Shown here: positions 1 to 8,681 of the stretch, piece after piece
Layout: the number at the start of each line of letters is the position of its first letter
Position numbering within the stretch: position 1 is the stretch's first letter
Assembly: GCA_038207745.1 (NCBI GenBank)
Contig: JBBQZL010000017.1
Location: 1-21,671 of the forward strand
Direction of reading: 5' to 3'
From: JBBQZL01 sp038207745
Lineage (GTDB): Bacteria; Actinomycetota; Thermoleophilia; Solirubrobacterales; 70-9
Length of the DNA stretch: 21,671 nt
Translations under genes and position numbers: made by a program
The notes under the pieces: generated by a model
What the model was told of the DNA's origin: nothing
Database searches by the model: none
The model's input: only the letters and a program-made list of their open reading frames with translations

Positions 1-579
1 GAAGTAGCGCGCGAGAGCCTCATCCCTGTGCGAATCGACGGCCAGGAAGATCGCCGCGAGGTAGGCGCTGGTTGCGACGAAGAGAAGACCAAAGAGAAGT
101 GGCGCGGGGGCCAACCAGCTCGTGATCTTGTCCCCACCGCCCGGCGGGACCCTCCCGCATGCGATCGCGCCAACCACGGTGCCCATGAAGAACGGCGTCA
201 GAACCGACGCGGCCGCGAAGATCAGCCCCGCGGTCCGGCGTGCGCCGGGGTCTGGGATCGTCTTCCGGAATGCGAAGCCCGCCCCGCGAAGGACGATGCC
301 CACCGCGGCCAGGCAGAGCGGGATGAACAGGGTCAGCATGATCGCTCCGAAGGCCTCGGGAAACGCGGTCCAGAGCACGACGAGGATGAAGATCAGCCAG
401 ACATGATTGGCCTCCCAAACCGGTGTCAGCGAGGTCTGAATCCGATCGCGGGCCGGATTGGAACCCCTGCGGCCGGCAAGCAGGTCCCAGATTCCGGCAC
501 CGAAGTCGGCGCCTCCAAAAACCGCGTAGAGGGTGGCGCCGAACCAGAGGATCGCCGCCGCGAGATCCGCCTTACTCAT
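1..579 (-). CDS. cydB: Cytochrome bd quinol oxidase subunit II, partial
   Basis: The first 193 residues are present and the 3' end lies beyond the left edge. CydB is the membrane partner of CydA in cytochrome bd, which oxidises quinol and reduces O2 to water. The ATG at 579-577 gives an N-terminus (MSKADLAAAILWFGATLYAV) running into the family hallmark GGADFGAGIWDLL at residues 22-34. Next come the NHVWLIFILVVLW helix at about 58-70 and further hydrophobic segments typical of CydB. The start lies inside the last codons of cydA (8-base overlap), which implies translational coupling and stoichiometric expression. No frameshift or internal stop was seen. Identity is secure from the family motifs and the cydA neighbour. 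Whether cydCD follow cannot be seen. Confidence 0.95.
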   Translation of the reverse strand, partial: MSKADLAAAILWFGATLYAVFGGADFGAGIWDLLAGRRGSNPARDRIQTSLTPVWEANHVWLIFILVVLWTAFPEAFGAIMLTLFIPLCLAAVGIVLRGAGFAFRKTIPDPGARRTAGLIFAAASVLTPFFMGTVVGAIACGRVPPGGGDKITSWLAPAPLLFGLLFVATSAYLAAIFLAVDSHRDEALARYF

Positions 580-1984
580 CGGGGCCGCCCTTGGGAGCGT
601 CGCGGGGCGCCGGTGCGGCCGGGCCATACGGGACATCCACAGTCGCGAACTCACCGTCCTCACGCCACCTGCGCGACATGCCACGGATCACCCAGATCGC
701 GGTCGCGCCGAGCGCGGTGTAGAGGAGCAGCACGAAGCCGAAGCTCCACCACAGCCCCTCGGCGTTGGTGACGGCCTCCGAGGTCCTCATGTAGCCCTGG
801 ACGATCCAGGGTTGCCGGCCGACCTCGGTGACGATCCAGCCGCACCACATCGCGAGGATGGCGGCGCCGCCGGAGATCGCGACAGCCCGGAGGAACCACT
901 TCGACTTCGGGATATCCCGGGCGCGGAACCAGCCCCAGGCAAACCAGGCGGCGAGCAGCATCAGCGCCGAGCCGATCCCGACCATCGCGTCAAAGGAGAG
1001 ATGCAGCATCGTCCACGCCGGTGGCTGTTCGTCCTCGGGTATCTGGTCGAGGCCCTTGACCACCGTGTCGGTGCTGAAGCCGACCAGGAATGAGTCGAGC
1101 CCCGGGATCGAGATCGCCCCCTTGACGCCGTCCTTGGTGCAGATGCCGCCGAGCTGCTCGGCCTGGTGGGGACCGGTCTCGTAGATGCACTCCATTCCTG
1201 CGAACTTGGCCGGCTGACGGTCGGCAACACCGCGGGCTGCGACATCGCCGACATAGAGCTGGATCGGGGTGGCGATGCAGGCGATGGTCAGCGGGATGAG
1301 CAGGCCGAGGCGATGGATCCGGTCCCGTCTTCCCTTCAGCATTCCAACCGCGTAGACGGAGGCGATCAGGAAGCCGGTGACCATGTAGGCCGCGAGGATC
1401 ATGTGGGGGACCTCGTAACCGGTGGCCGGATTGATCAGGACCCTGAAGGGGTCGGTGTCGATCACCTTGCCGGCTGCGTCGAGGGTGAAGCCCTGGGGCT
1501 GGTTCATCCAGGAGTTGGCCGCAACAACCGAGAAGGCGCCGCCGAGGCCTGCGATTACCATCGGCACGCCGGCCCAGAAGTGCTTCCAGCCGCTGAGTCT
1601 GTCCCAGCCATAGATATAGATGGCGAGAAAGATCGCCTCTGTGAAGAAGAAGATCCCCTCGATTGCAAAGGCGATCCCAAACGCATCGCCGAAGCGCTCC
1701 ATGAAGTGGGGCCAGAGCAATCCGAATTCGAAGCTGAGGACGGTTCCGGTGACGGCGCCGACAGCAAACGTGACGCCGGCGACCTTGGACCAGCGGCGGG
1801 CCAGCTTCATCGCGTCCGCATCACCCTTCCTGAGGCCGCGGTGGTTGGCGATCAGGATCATCACCGGAAAGGCGACTCCGATCGAGGCCAGGACGATGTG
1901 GAAGCCGAGCGTGAACGCCATCTGCTCGCGGGCGGCGAGCAGGTCGGATGCCGCTGCCAACGGGAGGGCGTCGAGCAGGGCCAA
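572..1984 (-). CDS. cydA: Cytochrome bd quinol oxidase subunit I
   Basis: Catalytic, haem-bearing subunit of the bd oxidase; 470 residues with about nine membrane helices. Visible ligands and motifs are His29 (equivalent to E. coli H19), the AIEG...TEA helix with Glu109 and Glu116, His194 (VPHMIL, equivalent to H186), Met334 (probable b558 ligand, equivalent to M393), quinol-loop residues Lys260 and Glu265 in QPAKFAGME, and GRQPW at 389-393. The Q-loop is short, so this is the short-Q (S-type) class rather than the E. coli long-Q class. The start is TTG at 1984, chosen because the conserved first helix (DLLAAREQMAFTLGFHI) needs residues before the next in-frame ATG (residue 22). A purine-rich GAAAG lies upstream. 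The gene begins 2 bases after the pgi stop and overlaps cydB by 8 bases, so it is the tail of the tkt-tal-pgi unit. Confidence 0.96.
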   Translation of the reverse strand: MALLDALPLAAASDLLAAREQMAFTLGFHIVLASIGVAFPVMILIANHRGLRKGDADAMKLARRWSKVAGVTFAVGAVTGTVLSFEFGLLWPHFMERFGDAFGIAFAIEGIFFFTEAIFLAIYIYGWDRLSGWKHFWAGVPMVIAGLGGAFSVVAANSWMNQPQGFTLDAAGKVIDTDPFRVLINPATGYEVPHMILAAYMVTGFLIASVYAVGMLKGRRDRIHRLGLLIPLTIACIATPIQLYVGDVAARGVADRQPAKFAGMECIYETGPHQAEQLGGICTKDGVKGAISIPGLDSFLVGFSTDTVVKGLDQIPEDEQPPAWTMLHLSFDAMVGIGSALMLLAAWFAWGWFRARDIPKSKWFLRAVAISGGAAILAMWCGWIVTEVGRQPWIVQGYMRTSEAVTNAEGLWWSFGFVLLLYTALGATAIWVIRGMSRRWREDGEFATVDVPYGPAAPAPRDAPKGGPDE

Positions 1985-1986
1985 GC

Positions 1987-3624
1987 TCAGCTTTCTGAGA
2001 CCCGGGAACCGCGGTAGCGGCGGATCAAGGCGTTGGTGGAGCTGTCATGCGCCAGATCGGCCTCTCCCTGGAGCTCGGGGATGATCGCAACCGCCAGCGC
2101 CTTGCCGAGCTCGACACCCCATTGATCAAAGGAATCGATACCCCAGATCGCTCCCTGGGTGAAGACGCTGTGCTCGTAGAGCGCGACCAGGTTGCCGAGC
2201 GAGTGCGGCGTCAGCTTCTCGGCCAGGATCGTGTTGGTGGGGCGGTTGCCCTCGAAGACCCGGTGCGGAACGAGATCCTCGGGCGTGCCCTCGGCCCGGA
2301 CCTGATCCGGCGTCTTCCCGAATGCCAGCGCCTCGCTCTGCGCAAAGACGTTTGCGATCAGCAGATCGTGGTGCTCGCCGAGCGGATTGAGGGTCTGGAT
2401 GAAGCCGATGAAGTCAGCCGGGATGATCACGCTGCCCTGGTGGATCAGCTGGTAGAACGAGTGCTGGCCGTTGGTCCCGGGCTCGCCCCAGTAGACGGCA
2501 CCGGTCTGATAATCGACCGGGCTGCCATCGAGGCGCACGTGCTTGCCGTTCGACTCCATCGTCAGCTGCTGGAGGTAGGCGGGGAAGCGGTGAAGGTACT
2601 GGCTGTACGGGAAGACGCCGATCGTCTGGAAACCGAAGAAGTCCCCGTACCAGACCGCCAGCATCCCGAGCAGCGCAGGGAGGTTCTGCTCGAGCGGCGT
2701 GCCGAGGAAGTGCTCATCCATCTCGTGGAAGCCGGCCAGCATCTCCGCGAACTGATCCGGCCCGATCGCGAGCATCGTCGAGAGGCCTATCGCCGAGTCC
2801 ATCGAGTAGCGACCTCCGACCCACTCCCAGAAGCCGAACATGTTGTCGGTGTCGATCCCGAACTTCGAGACCTCCTCGGCATTGGTCGAGACCGCGACGA
2901 AGTGCGTCGCCACAGCTGACTCGTCGCCGCCGAGCCCGTTCAGCATCCACTTGCGTGCGGAGTGGGCGTTGGTCATCGTCTCGAGCGTCGTGAAGGTCTT
3001 GGATGAGATGACGAACAAGGTCTCGGCGGGATCCAGATCTCTGGTCGACTCGACGAAATCGGTCCCGTCGACGTTGGAGACGAAGCGGAAGTTCATCTCG
3101 CGGCGGCTGTAATGGCGAAGCGCCTCGTAGGCCATAACGGGGCCGAGATCGGAGCCGCCGATGCCGACGTTGATCACATTGCGGATCGGCTTGCCGGTGT
3201 GACCCTTCCACTCTCCCGAGCGGACCCGATCGGCGAAGGCACCCATCCGATCGAGAACCTCATGGACCTCCCTGACGACATCGACGCCGTCAACGATCAG
3301 TGAGCGATCACGCGGCATCCGAAGCGCGACATGGAGCACCGAACGATCCTCGGAGATGTTGATCCGCTCGCCGGCGAACATCGCAGCTCGGCGCTCCGGC
3401 ATACCGGCTTCGGTGGCGAGGTCGACCAGCAGCGGGATCGTCGCCTCGGTGATCCGGTTCTTCGAGTAATCGAGGTGAAGCCCGGCACCCTCGGCGACCA
3501 GCTTCTCGCCGCGGTCGCGGTCTTCAGCGAAGAGATCCCTGAGGTGGGTCTCCCCTATTTCAGAATGGTGCTTTTCAAGTGCCTTCCACGCGGCGAGACT
3601 GCGGACGCCGGATGCTTCGGTCAT
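1987..3624 (-). CDS. pgi: Glucose-6-phosphate isomerase
   Basis: Interconverts glucose-6-phosphate and fructose-6-phosphate in the cytosol, linking glycolysis to the pentose phosphate pathway. The 545-residue length is normal for the long bacterial/eukaryotic PGI type. Motifs are GIGGSDLGP at 154-162, the sugar-phosphate loop SSKTFTT at 207-213, PGI signature 1 around 263-280 (FGFWEWVGGRYS), catalytic Glu357 in MESNGK, His388 in NGQHSF, and signature 2 with Lys508 in QWGVELGK. The ATG start overlaps the tal stop by 4 bases (ATGA), so the two are translationally coupled. Fused Tal-Pgi proteins exist in other bacteria, but here the two are separate. cydA follows after 2 bases. Confidence 0.97.
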   Translation of the reverse strand: MTEASGVRSLAAWKALEKHHSEIGETHLRDLFAEDRDRGEKLVAEGAGLHLDYSKNRITEATIPLLVDLATEAGMPERRAAMFAGERINISEDRSVLHVALRMPRDRSLIVDGVDVVREVHEVLDRMGAFADRVRSGEWKGHTGKPIRNVINVGIGGSDLGPVMAYEALRHYSRREMNFRFVSNVDGTDFVESTRDLDPAETLFVISSKTFTTLETMTNAHSARKWMLNGLGGDESAVATHFVAVSTNAEEVSKFGIDTDNMFGFWEWVGGRYSMDSAIGLSTMLAIGPDQFAEMLAGFHEMDEHFLGTPLEQNLPALLGMLAVWYGDFFGFQTIGVFPYSQYLHRFPAYLQQLTMESNGKHVRLDGSPVDYQTGAVYWGEPGTNGQHSFYQLIHQGSVIIPADFIGFIQTLNPLGEHHDLLIANVFAQSEALAFGKTPDQVRAEGTPEDLVPHRVFEGNRPTNTILAEKLTPHSLGNLVALYEHSVFTQGAIWGIDSFDQWGVELGKALAVAIIPELQGEADLAHDSSTNALIRRYRGSRVSES

Positions 3625-4691
3625 GAGTTCGACTCACGCTGCTTGGTGATCGAATCGAGCAGGTCCGTCCACGACTTGACGAATGAGGCGGCGCCGTCGA
3701 CCTGGAGCTTTGCGGCCAGGGCATCAACGTCGACTCCGGCGGCCTCGAACTGGCCGAGAACGGCTTCGGCGTCGCCGCCGTCGGCCTCCATCAGGTCGCC
3801 GACCCTGCCGTGATCGGCGAAGGCGAGCAGGGTGTTCTCCGGCATCGTGTTGACGGTCTGCGGCGAAGCGAGGTTCTCGATGTAGAGCGTGTCGGAAGCC
3901 TCCGGATCCTTGGTGCCCGTGGATGCCCAGAGCAATCGCTGCGGCCGTGCTCCCTCGTTTTCCAGACGCTGCCAGCGGTCGGAGTCGAGGAGATCGCGGT
4001 ACTCCCTGTAGGTGCGGCCGGCAACCGCAATCCCGAGGCGGTTCTTGAGCTCGGCCGGGACCTTGTCGGCCACGGCCGCGTCCCATCTGCTGATGAAGAG
4101 CGATGCGACCGATGCGACCTCGGGGTCGAGTCCGGCTTCGATCCGACGCTCGATTCCCCGCATATACGCCTCTGCCGCCGCGACGTACTGGTCAGCCGAA
4201 AACAGCAGCGTCACGTTGATCGGGATACCGGCGAAGATCGATTCCTCGATCGCGTCGCGGCCCTCGATCGTCCCGGGGATCTTGATGAAGAGGTTCCGAC
4301 GCCGGGCCTGCTCATGCAGCGCCTTGGCCTGCTCCTTGGTCTCCTCGGCGTTGTTCGCGAGGAGTGGCGAGACCTCGAGCGAGACGAAACCGTCGACACC
4401 ATCGGTGCGCTGATGGACGGCGGTGAAGAGGTCGGCCGCACTCTGCAGATCGGCGATCGCCAGCTCGAAGAACGTGTCCTCGACACTCTTGTCCTTCAGA
4501 TCCGCAATCTGCTCGTCGTAGGCGTCTCCGCCCGAGATCGCCTTGTCGAAGATCGTCGGATTGGAGGTCAGACCCGTCACCGACAGGTCAGAGACATACC
4601 CCTTCAGCGTCCCCTCGTCGAGCATGGTGCGGGTGATGTTGTCGAGCCAGAGGCTCTGACCGATCTCGTGGAGTTCCTGATTGGCGTTCAC
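3621..4691 (-). CDS. tal: Transaldolase
   Basis: Transfers a dihydroxyacetone unit between sedoheptulose-7-phosphate and glyceraldehyde-3-phosphate in the non-oxidative pentose phosphate branch. The protein has 356 residues, the size of the actinobacterial/cyanobacterial Tal class. Visible residues are Asp17 in LWLDNITR, the family signature TSNPTIFDKAI at 42-52, SLEVSP at 104-109, the Schiff-base Lys137 in FIKIPGT, and LLWASTGTKDP at 253-263. The start is GTG at 4691 with GTAGG a little upstream. The preceding tkt gene ends 33 bases away and pgi overlaps the stop by 4 bases, consistent with one operon. No anomaly was seen. Confidence 0.96.
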   Translation of the reverse strand: MNANQELHEIGQSLWLDNITRTMLDEGTLKGYVSDLSVTGLTSNPTIFDKAISGGDAYDEQIADLKDKSVEDTFFELAIADLQSAADLFTAVHQRTDGVDGFVSLEVSPLLANNAEETKEQAKALHEQARRRNLFIKIPGTIEGRDAIEESIFAGIPINVTLLFSADQYVAAAEAYMRGIERRIEAGLDPEVASVASLFISRWDAAVADKVPAELKNRLGIAVAGRTYREYRDLLDSDRWQRLENEGARPQRLLWASTGTKDPEASDTLYIENLASPQTVNTMPENTLLAFADHGRVGDLMEADGGDAEAVLGQFEAAGVDVDALAAKLQVDGAASFVKSWTDLLDSITKQRESNS

Positions 4692-4724
4692 AGGCGCAAA
4701 CCTACTTCCTTGTGCGGCGAATCA

Positions 4725-6809
4725 TCAAGAGCCGGATCCCAACAGGGACCTCACCGTTTCGGTCACCTTCTCCGGTGTGAAGCCGAACTTGCCGCGCAGA
4801 TCCTTGTACGGCGCGGATGCTCCAAACGTGGTCATCCCGATCGATACTCCCTCGAGCCCGACGTAGCTCGCCCAACCGAGCGTCGAGCCCTCCTCGATCG
4901 AGACCCGCGCGGTCACCGAGGACGGAAGAACGCTTTCCCGATACTCGGCGCTCTGTTGCTCGTAGACATGCCAGGACGGGAGGCTGACCACGCGGGCCTC
5001 CATGCCGTCCGCGACCAGTAGCTCGTAGGCCTCGACCGCAAGCGGGACCTCGCTGCCGGTTGCAATCAGGATCACGTCGGGATTGCCGTCGCCGGAATCC
5101 GCGAGCACGTATCCACCCTTTTGCAGCCCTTCGGCCGAGGCGTACTTGCTGCGATCTATGACCGGGACGTTCTGCCTCGACAAGACCAGAGCCGCGGGCT
5201 CGTGCTTTTGCACCATCAGGTATCTCCAGGCTTCGGCGACCTCGTTGGCGTCGGCGGGGCGGATCACGTTCAGACCCGGCATCGCGCGGAGCGAGGCAAG
5301 CTGCTCAATCGGCTGATGGGTCGGGCCGTCCTCGCCAAGACCAATGGAGTCGTGGGTGAAGATGTGGATCACCGGTATCTCCATGAGAGCCGAGAGCCGG
5401 ATCGCCGGACGTGCGTAGTCGGAGAACGTCAGGTAGGTCGACCACGACGGGCGGAGCTTCGAGAGCGAGAGGCCGCTCGAGATCGCTGCAGATTCGTGCT
5501 CTCGGATCCCGAAGTGCATCTGGCTGCCGAGGCGATTGCCTGGCTCGAAGTCACCGTTTTCACCATCGAGGCGAACTGACGTGGAGTCGGTGAGGTCGGC
5601 GGAGCCGCTGATGAACCACGGCACGTTGGCGGCCACCGCATTCATCACCTTCTGGGAGGCCTTGCGGGTGGCGATGCCCTTCTCCATGTCGGCCTCAAAG
5701 CTTGGAATGTCGGCATCCCAACCGTCCGGGAGTTCGCGGCGCTGCATCGCCTTCATCCGGTCTGCCTCTTCGGCGTGATCGGACTTGTAGGACTCGTAGC
5801 TCGAGACCCAGGCGTCGCGGAGCTCCTTGCCTCGTTTGCCGACTCCACCCGCGAAGTGCTCGTAGGCGCCATCTGGCACGAGGAATTGGGAGTCCTCTGG
5901 CCATCCGTAGGCAGCCTTGGTCAGACGGATCTCCTCCTCGCCGAGCGGCTCGCCGTGGGCAGAGGCTGTGTCCTGCTTGTTCGGTGAGCCCCAGCCGATG
6001 TGGCTGTCGAGGATGATGATCGTCGGGCGCTCCGGCTCACTCTTGAATGCGTCAAACGCGGCGTCGAGCGCCGCGATGTCGTTGGCGTCCCTGACCTCGA
6101 GGACGTTCCAGTTGTATCCCTCGAACCGCTTCGCCACGTCGTCCTCGTAGGCGAGATCAGTCTTGCCGTCGATGGTGATGTGGTTGTTGTCGTAGATCCA
6201 GCAGAGATTGTCGAGACTCTGGTGGCCGGCGACGGAAGCGGCCTCATTCGAGACGCCCTCCATCAGGTCACCGTCGCCGCAAATCGCGTAGACGTCGTAA
6301 TCGAAGAGATCGAAGCCGGGCCTGTTGAAATGAGCGGCCTCCCATTTGGAGGCGATCGCCATGCCGACCGAGGTCGCGATGCCCTGCCCAAGCGGACCGG
6401 TCGTCGTTTCGATGCCCGACGTCCAGCGGTACTCGGGGTGGCCGGGTGTGGTCGAGTCCAGCTGGCGGAAGTTCTCGATGTCATCGAGGGTGACCGACTG
6501 CCCCTTGCTGACCGTCTCATACTCCTTGTCGACCTTCTTCACGTTTGCCAGGTGGAGCACGGCGTAGATGAGCATCGAGGCGTGCCCAGCGGAGAGCACG
6601 AAGCGATCGCGGTTGGGCCAGATGGGATCCGACGGGTCAAACCGGAGGTGGTGCTGCCACAGCGTGTAGGCCAGCGGAGCCAGCGACATGGGCGTTCCCG
6701 GGTGGCCCGAGTTTGCCTTCTGGACAGCGTCCATCGAAAGGGTTCGGATGGTGTTGATGCAGAGTTGATCCATCCCTGGTCCGGTGGTGTCCGCGCTGGG
6801 TTCAGTCAT
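4725..6809 (-). CDS. tkt: Transketolase
   Basis: Thiamine-diphosphate enzyme transferring two-carbon ketol units between pentose, heptose and triose phosphates; 694 residues, full length. Order of elements: substrate His36 in SGHPG, His76 (SAGHASM), the loop SGIETTTGPLGQGI at 131-144, and the ThDP/Mg motif GDGDLMEG...N at 178-188. The pyrimidine domain carries catalytic Glu437 in GIREHE and FTHDSIGLGEDGPTHQP near 484-500 with His486. A C-terminal transketolase domain follows. The ATG at 6809 gives the expected start. It is the first gene of the tkt-tal-pgi-cydAB unit and diverges from rpiA over 75 bases. A possible -10 (TAGCCT) lies nine bases before the start. Confidence 0.97.
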   Translation of the reverse strand: MTEPSADTTGPGMDQLCINTIRTLSMDAVQKANSGHPGTPMSLAPLAYTLWQHHLRFDPSDPIWPNRDRFVLSAGHASMLIYAVLHLANVKKVDKEYETVSKGQSVTLDDIENFRQLDSTTPGHPEYRWTSGIETTTGPLGQGIATSVGMAIASKWEAAHFNRPGFDLFDYDVYAICGDGDLMEGVSNEAASVAGHQSLDNLCWIYDNNHITIDGKTDLAYEDDVAKRFEGYNWNVLEVRDANDIAALDAAFDAFKSEPERPTIIILDSHIGWGSPNKQDTASAHGEPLGEEEIRLTKAAYGWPEDSQFLVPDGAYEHFAGGVGKRGKELRDAWVSSYESYKSDHAEEADRMKAMQRRELPDGWDADIPSFEADMEKGIATRKASQKVMNAVAANVPWFISGSADLTDSTSVRLDGENGDFEPGNRLGSQMHFGIREHESAAISSGLSLSKLRPSWSTYLTFSDYARPAIRLSALMEIPVIHIFTHDSIGLGEDGPTHQPIEQLASLRAMPGLNVIRPADANEVAEAWRYLMVQKHEPAALVLSRQNVPVIDRSKYASAEGLQKGGYVLADSGDGNPDVILIATGSEVPLAVEAYELLVADGMEARVVSLPSWHVYEQQSAEYRESVLPSSVTARVSIEEGSTLGWASYVGLEGVSIGMTTFGASAPYKDLRGKFGFTPEKVTETVRSLLGSGS

Positions 6810-6818
6810 AGTCGACGC

Positions 6819-6824
6819 AGGCTA
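6819..6824 (-). promoter_or_regulatory. Candidate -10 hexamer of the tkt operon
   Basis: TAGCCT on the minus strand, 9 bases before the tkt ATG. Transcription would start only 2-3 bases before the start codon. No convincing -35 hexamer is visible. Weak on its own, but the same hexamer precedes zwf. Confidence 0.3.
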
Positions 6825-6872
6825 CATCGAAGGCCATTCTCGGTGTTGGCTTCTGGGACGCCTCTTGTCGCG

Positions 6873-6878
6873 TACGAT
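6873..6878 (+). promoter_or_regulatory. Candidate -10 of rpiA, leaderless arrangement
   Basis: TACGAT is followed by six bases and then the rpiA ATG, which places the transcription start at or next to the start codon. No Shine-Dalgarno sequence is visible before rpiA, as expected for a leaderless mRNA. The -35 region is poor (TTGGCT is 21 bases upstream, too far). Confidence 0.5.
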
Positions 6879-6884
6879 CGCGTC

Positions 6885-7535
6885 ATGGATTCGGAGAAAC
6901 GCCTTGTGGCAGAGGCAGCCGCCGAGCTTGTCGAGGACGGGATGGCGGTCGGTCTGGGCACCGGGTCGACCGTTGCCTTCCTGATTCCAGCACTGGCGGC
7001 GCGGGGCTTCAGGGAGATCCGATGCGTGGCCACCTCCCCCGCGACCGAGGCCGCGGCAAGGGAGCAGGGAGTTGCAGTCGAGCCCTTCGAGGGCCTCGAT
7101 CACCTCGACATCGCTATCGACGGCGCCGATCAGGTCAGCCCTGAGGGCTGGCTGATCAAGGGCGGGGGTGGCGCGCTGCTGCGTGAGAAGATCGTCGCCG
7201 AGGCCGCCGGGCGCTTTGTCGTGATCGTCGACTCGGGCAAGGCCGTTCCGAAGCTGACCCGCGCGCTGCCGCTGGAGCTGCGCCGCTTCGGCCTCCCTGC
7301 CTGCGTACGGCGATTGTCTGCGCACGGAGAGTTGACGATCCGTGGTTGGCCTCCCAGCCCGGATGGCGGATTGATCGCCGACCTCGAGATCGATCTTGCC
7401 GTCCCGGCGCCGATTTCAGCGATGCTCGATGCCGACCCAGGGGTCGCCGGCCATGGGCTGTTTGAGCCGCGGATCACGTCAGACGTGCTGATCGGCCGCG
7501 GGACCGAAGTGGAGAACCGGGCTATCAGCGGGTAG
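6885..7535 (+). CDS. rpiA: Ribose-5-phosphate isomerase A
   Basis: Interconverts ribose-5-phosphate and ribulose-5-phosphate. The reading frame stays open far upstream, but the ATG at 6885 is the right start: it gives the canonical N-terminus and a normal RpiA length of 216 residues, avoids overlap with divergent tkt, and has a -10 element placed just ahead of it. Motifs are GLGTGSTV at 23-30 (phosphate binding), DGAD at 79-82 and KGGGGALLREK at 92-102. Lys92 and Glu101 match the E. coli active-site Lys94 and Glu103. It diverges from tkt and supplies the ribose-5-phosphate that transketolase uses. The following aminotransferase starts 117 bases later and may have its own promoter. Confidence 0.95.
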   Translation: MDSEKRLVAEAAAELVEDGMAVGLGTGSTVAFLIPALAARGFREIRCVATSPATEAAAREQGVAVEPFEGLDHLDIAIDGADQVSPEGWLIKGGGGALLREKIVAEAAGRFVVIVDSGKAVPKLTRALPLELRRFGLPACVRRLSAHGELTIRGWPPSPDGGLIADLEIDLAVPAPISAMLDADPGVAGHGLFEPRITSDVLIGRGTEVENRAISG

Positions 7536-7652
7536 GAGTTTGGCTGCACCTGCCCGATTTTGTGGCTTTTGTCCGCCAACCGGGCAACAAGCCGCCGCCC
7601 CGACCGTCTAGGCTTTCCGCGTCTCGTTTTCCGCCGCAGCACTTGCCAGCCT

Positions 7653-8681
7653 GTGACAATTCCAAGCTACAGCCAATTTGCGATCGGCTTCGATCGCCGC
7701 GACATCCCTCGGCTTCATGAGCTTTGGGATGGCATTTTCGCGTCCAATCGCTGGTCCGAAGGGGACCTGACCAGGCAGTTCGAAGAGGCGTGGTCAAACT
7801 GGAATGGCGCCGGGTCCGCGGCCTTTGGCAGCTGGACCGGTGGGGCGCTTGCCGCCCTGGATTTCGCCAAGGTCGGCGGCGAGAAGGTTCTCTGCCCCTC
7901 AAACACCTTCATGGCGACGCCGCTCGCGATCAAGCGCGCGGGTGGTCAGCCGATCTTTGTCGATTGCAACCGCGATGACCTCTGCATGTCATTTGAGGAC
8001 TTCAGGAGCAAGGCGATCGAGCACAGGCCGAAGGCGGCCTTCCTGGTCCACATCGGCGGGCACATCGCGTTTGATTCCGAGAGGATCGCCGAGTACTGCA
8101 GGGCCAACGACATCTTCCTGCTCGAGGACTGCGCCCATGCCCACGGCGCGAGTTGGAATGGGCGCAGGCCCGGAACCTTCGGTGACGCGGGCATCTACTC
8201 CTTCTACGCAACCAAGACGGTCTCCACCGGCGAGGGCGGGATGCTCGTCTCGAAACATCAGGATCTGCTCGAGTACGCTCGAGCCTTCCGCAACTACGGC
8301 AAGCCGGACTACGAGATCGAGGGATTGAACTTCCGGATCAGCGAGTTCAGCGCCGCGATCGGCCTTGTCCAGACCGAGAGATTGCCCGAGATCGTCGAAC
8401 GCAAGAACGAGATTGCCCGTGAGCATCTGGATCCGGTCTATGAATCCCACCTCAGGCTTCCCGACGGAATGGTCTCCGGCTACTACAAGTACATCGTCTT
8501 CGAGCCGATCGAGAAATCGACCGGCAAGGTTTACGACGAGTCCTGCCATCGGATCATGAAGACCGGTGATGAGCTGCCCAACACCGACTGGGTGGCGCAG
8601 AATCACTGGTGCGTACCGCTCTACTACACAACCCCGGAGGCGGCCCTCGTCGGTACCGCCGCAGAGGAGAACAACGGATGA
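7653..8681 (+). CDS. DegT/DnrJ/EryC1/StrS-family sugar aminotransferase
   Basis: PLP-dependent enzyme of the family that aminates keto groups of nucleotide-linked sugars; 342 residues from the GTG at 7653. This start is chosen because the text before it does not resemble the family and VTIPSYSQF matches the usual N-terminal segment. No good ribosome site is visible. The PLP lysine is Lys188 in SFYATKTVSTGEGG, and Asp159 in LLEDCAHAHG contacts the cofactor ring; the helix after GSWTGGALAALDFA (about 59-72) fits the phosphate site. The family usually has about 370-400 residues. Here the protein ends soon after HWCVPLYY, so the last helices are short or missing. The stop overlaps the next gene's ATG (ATGA), so the two are probably coupled. 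The exact substrate is unknown. Confidence 0.85.
   Translation: MTIPSYSQFAIGFDRRDIPRLHELWDGIFASNRWSEGDLTRQFEEAWSNWNGAGSAAFGSWTGGALAALDFAKVGGEKVLCPSNTFMATPLAIKRAGGQPIFVDCNRDDLCMSFEDFRSKAIEHRPKAAFLVHIGGHIAFDSERIAEYCRANDIFLLEDCAHAHGASWNGRRPGTFGDAGIYSFYATKTVSTGEGGMLVSKHQDLLEYARAFRNYGKPDYEIEGLNFRISEFSAAIGLVQTERLPEIVERKNEIAREHLDPVYESHLRLPDGMVSGYYKYIVFEPIEKSTGKVYDESCHRIMKTGDELPNTDWVAQNHWCVPLYYTTPEAALVGTAAEENNG

Noticed and set aside
3810..5021. Open frame of about 403 residues on the plus strand across tal and tkt
   Set aside because: Spans two real genes on the other strand and has no recognisable domain; a GC-driven shadow frame.
6000..6884. N-terminal extension of the rpiA frame by 295 codons
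   Set aside because: It is antisense to tkt, resembles nothing, and the RpiA fold begins at 6885.
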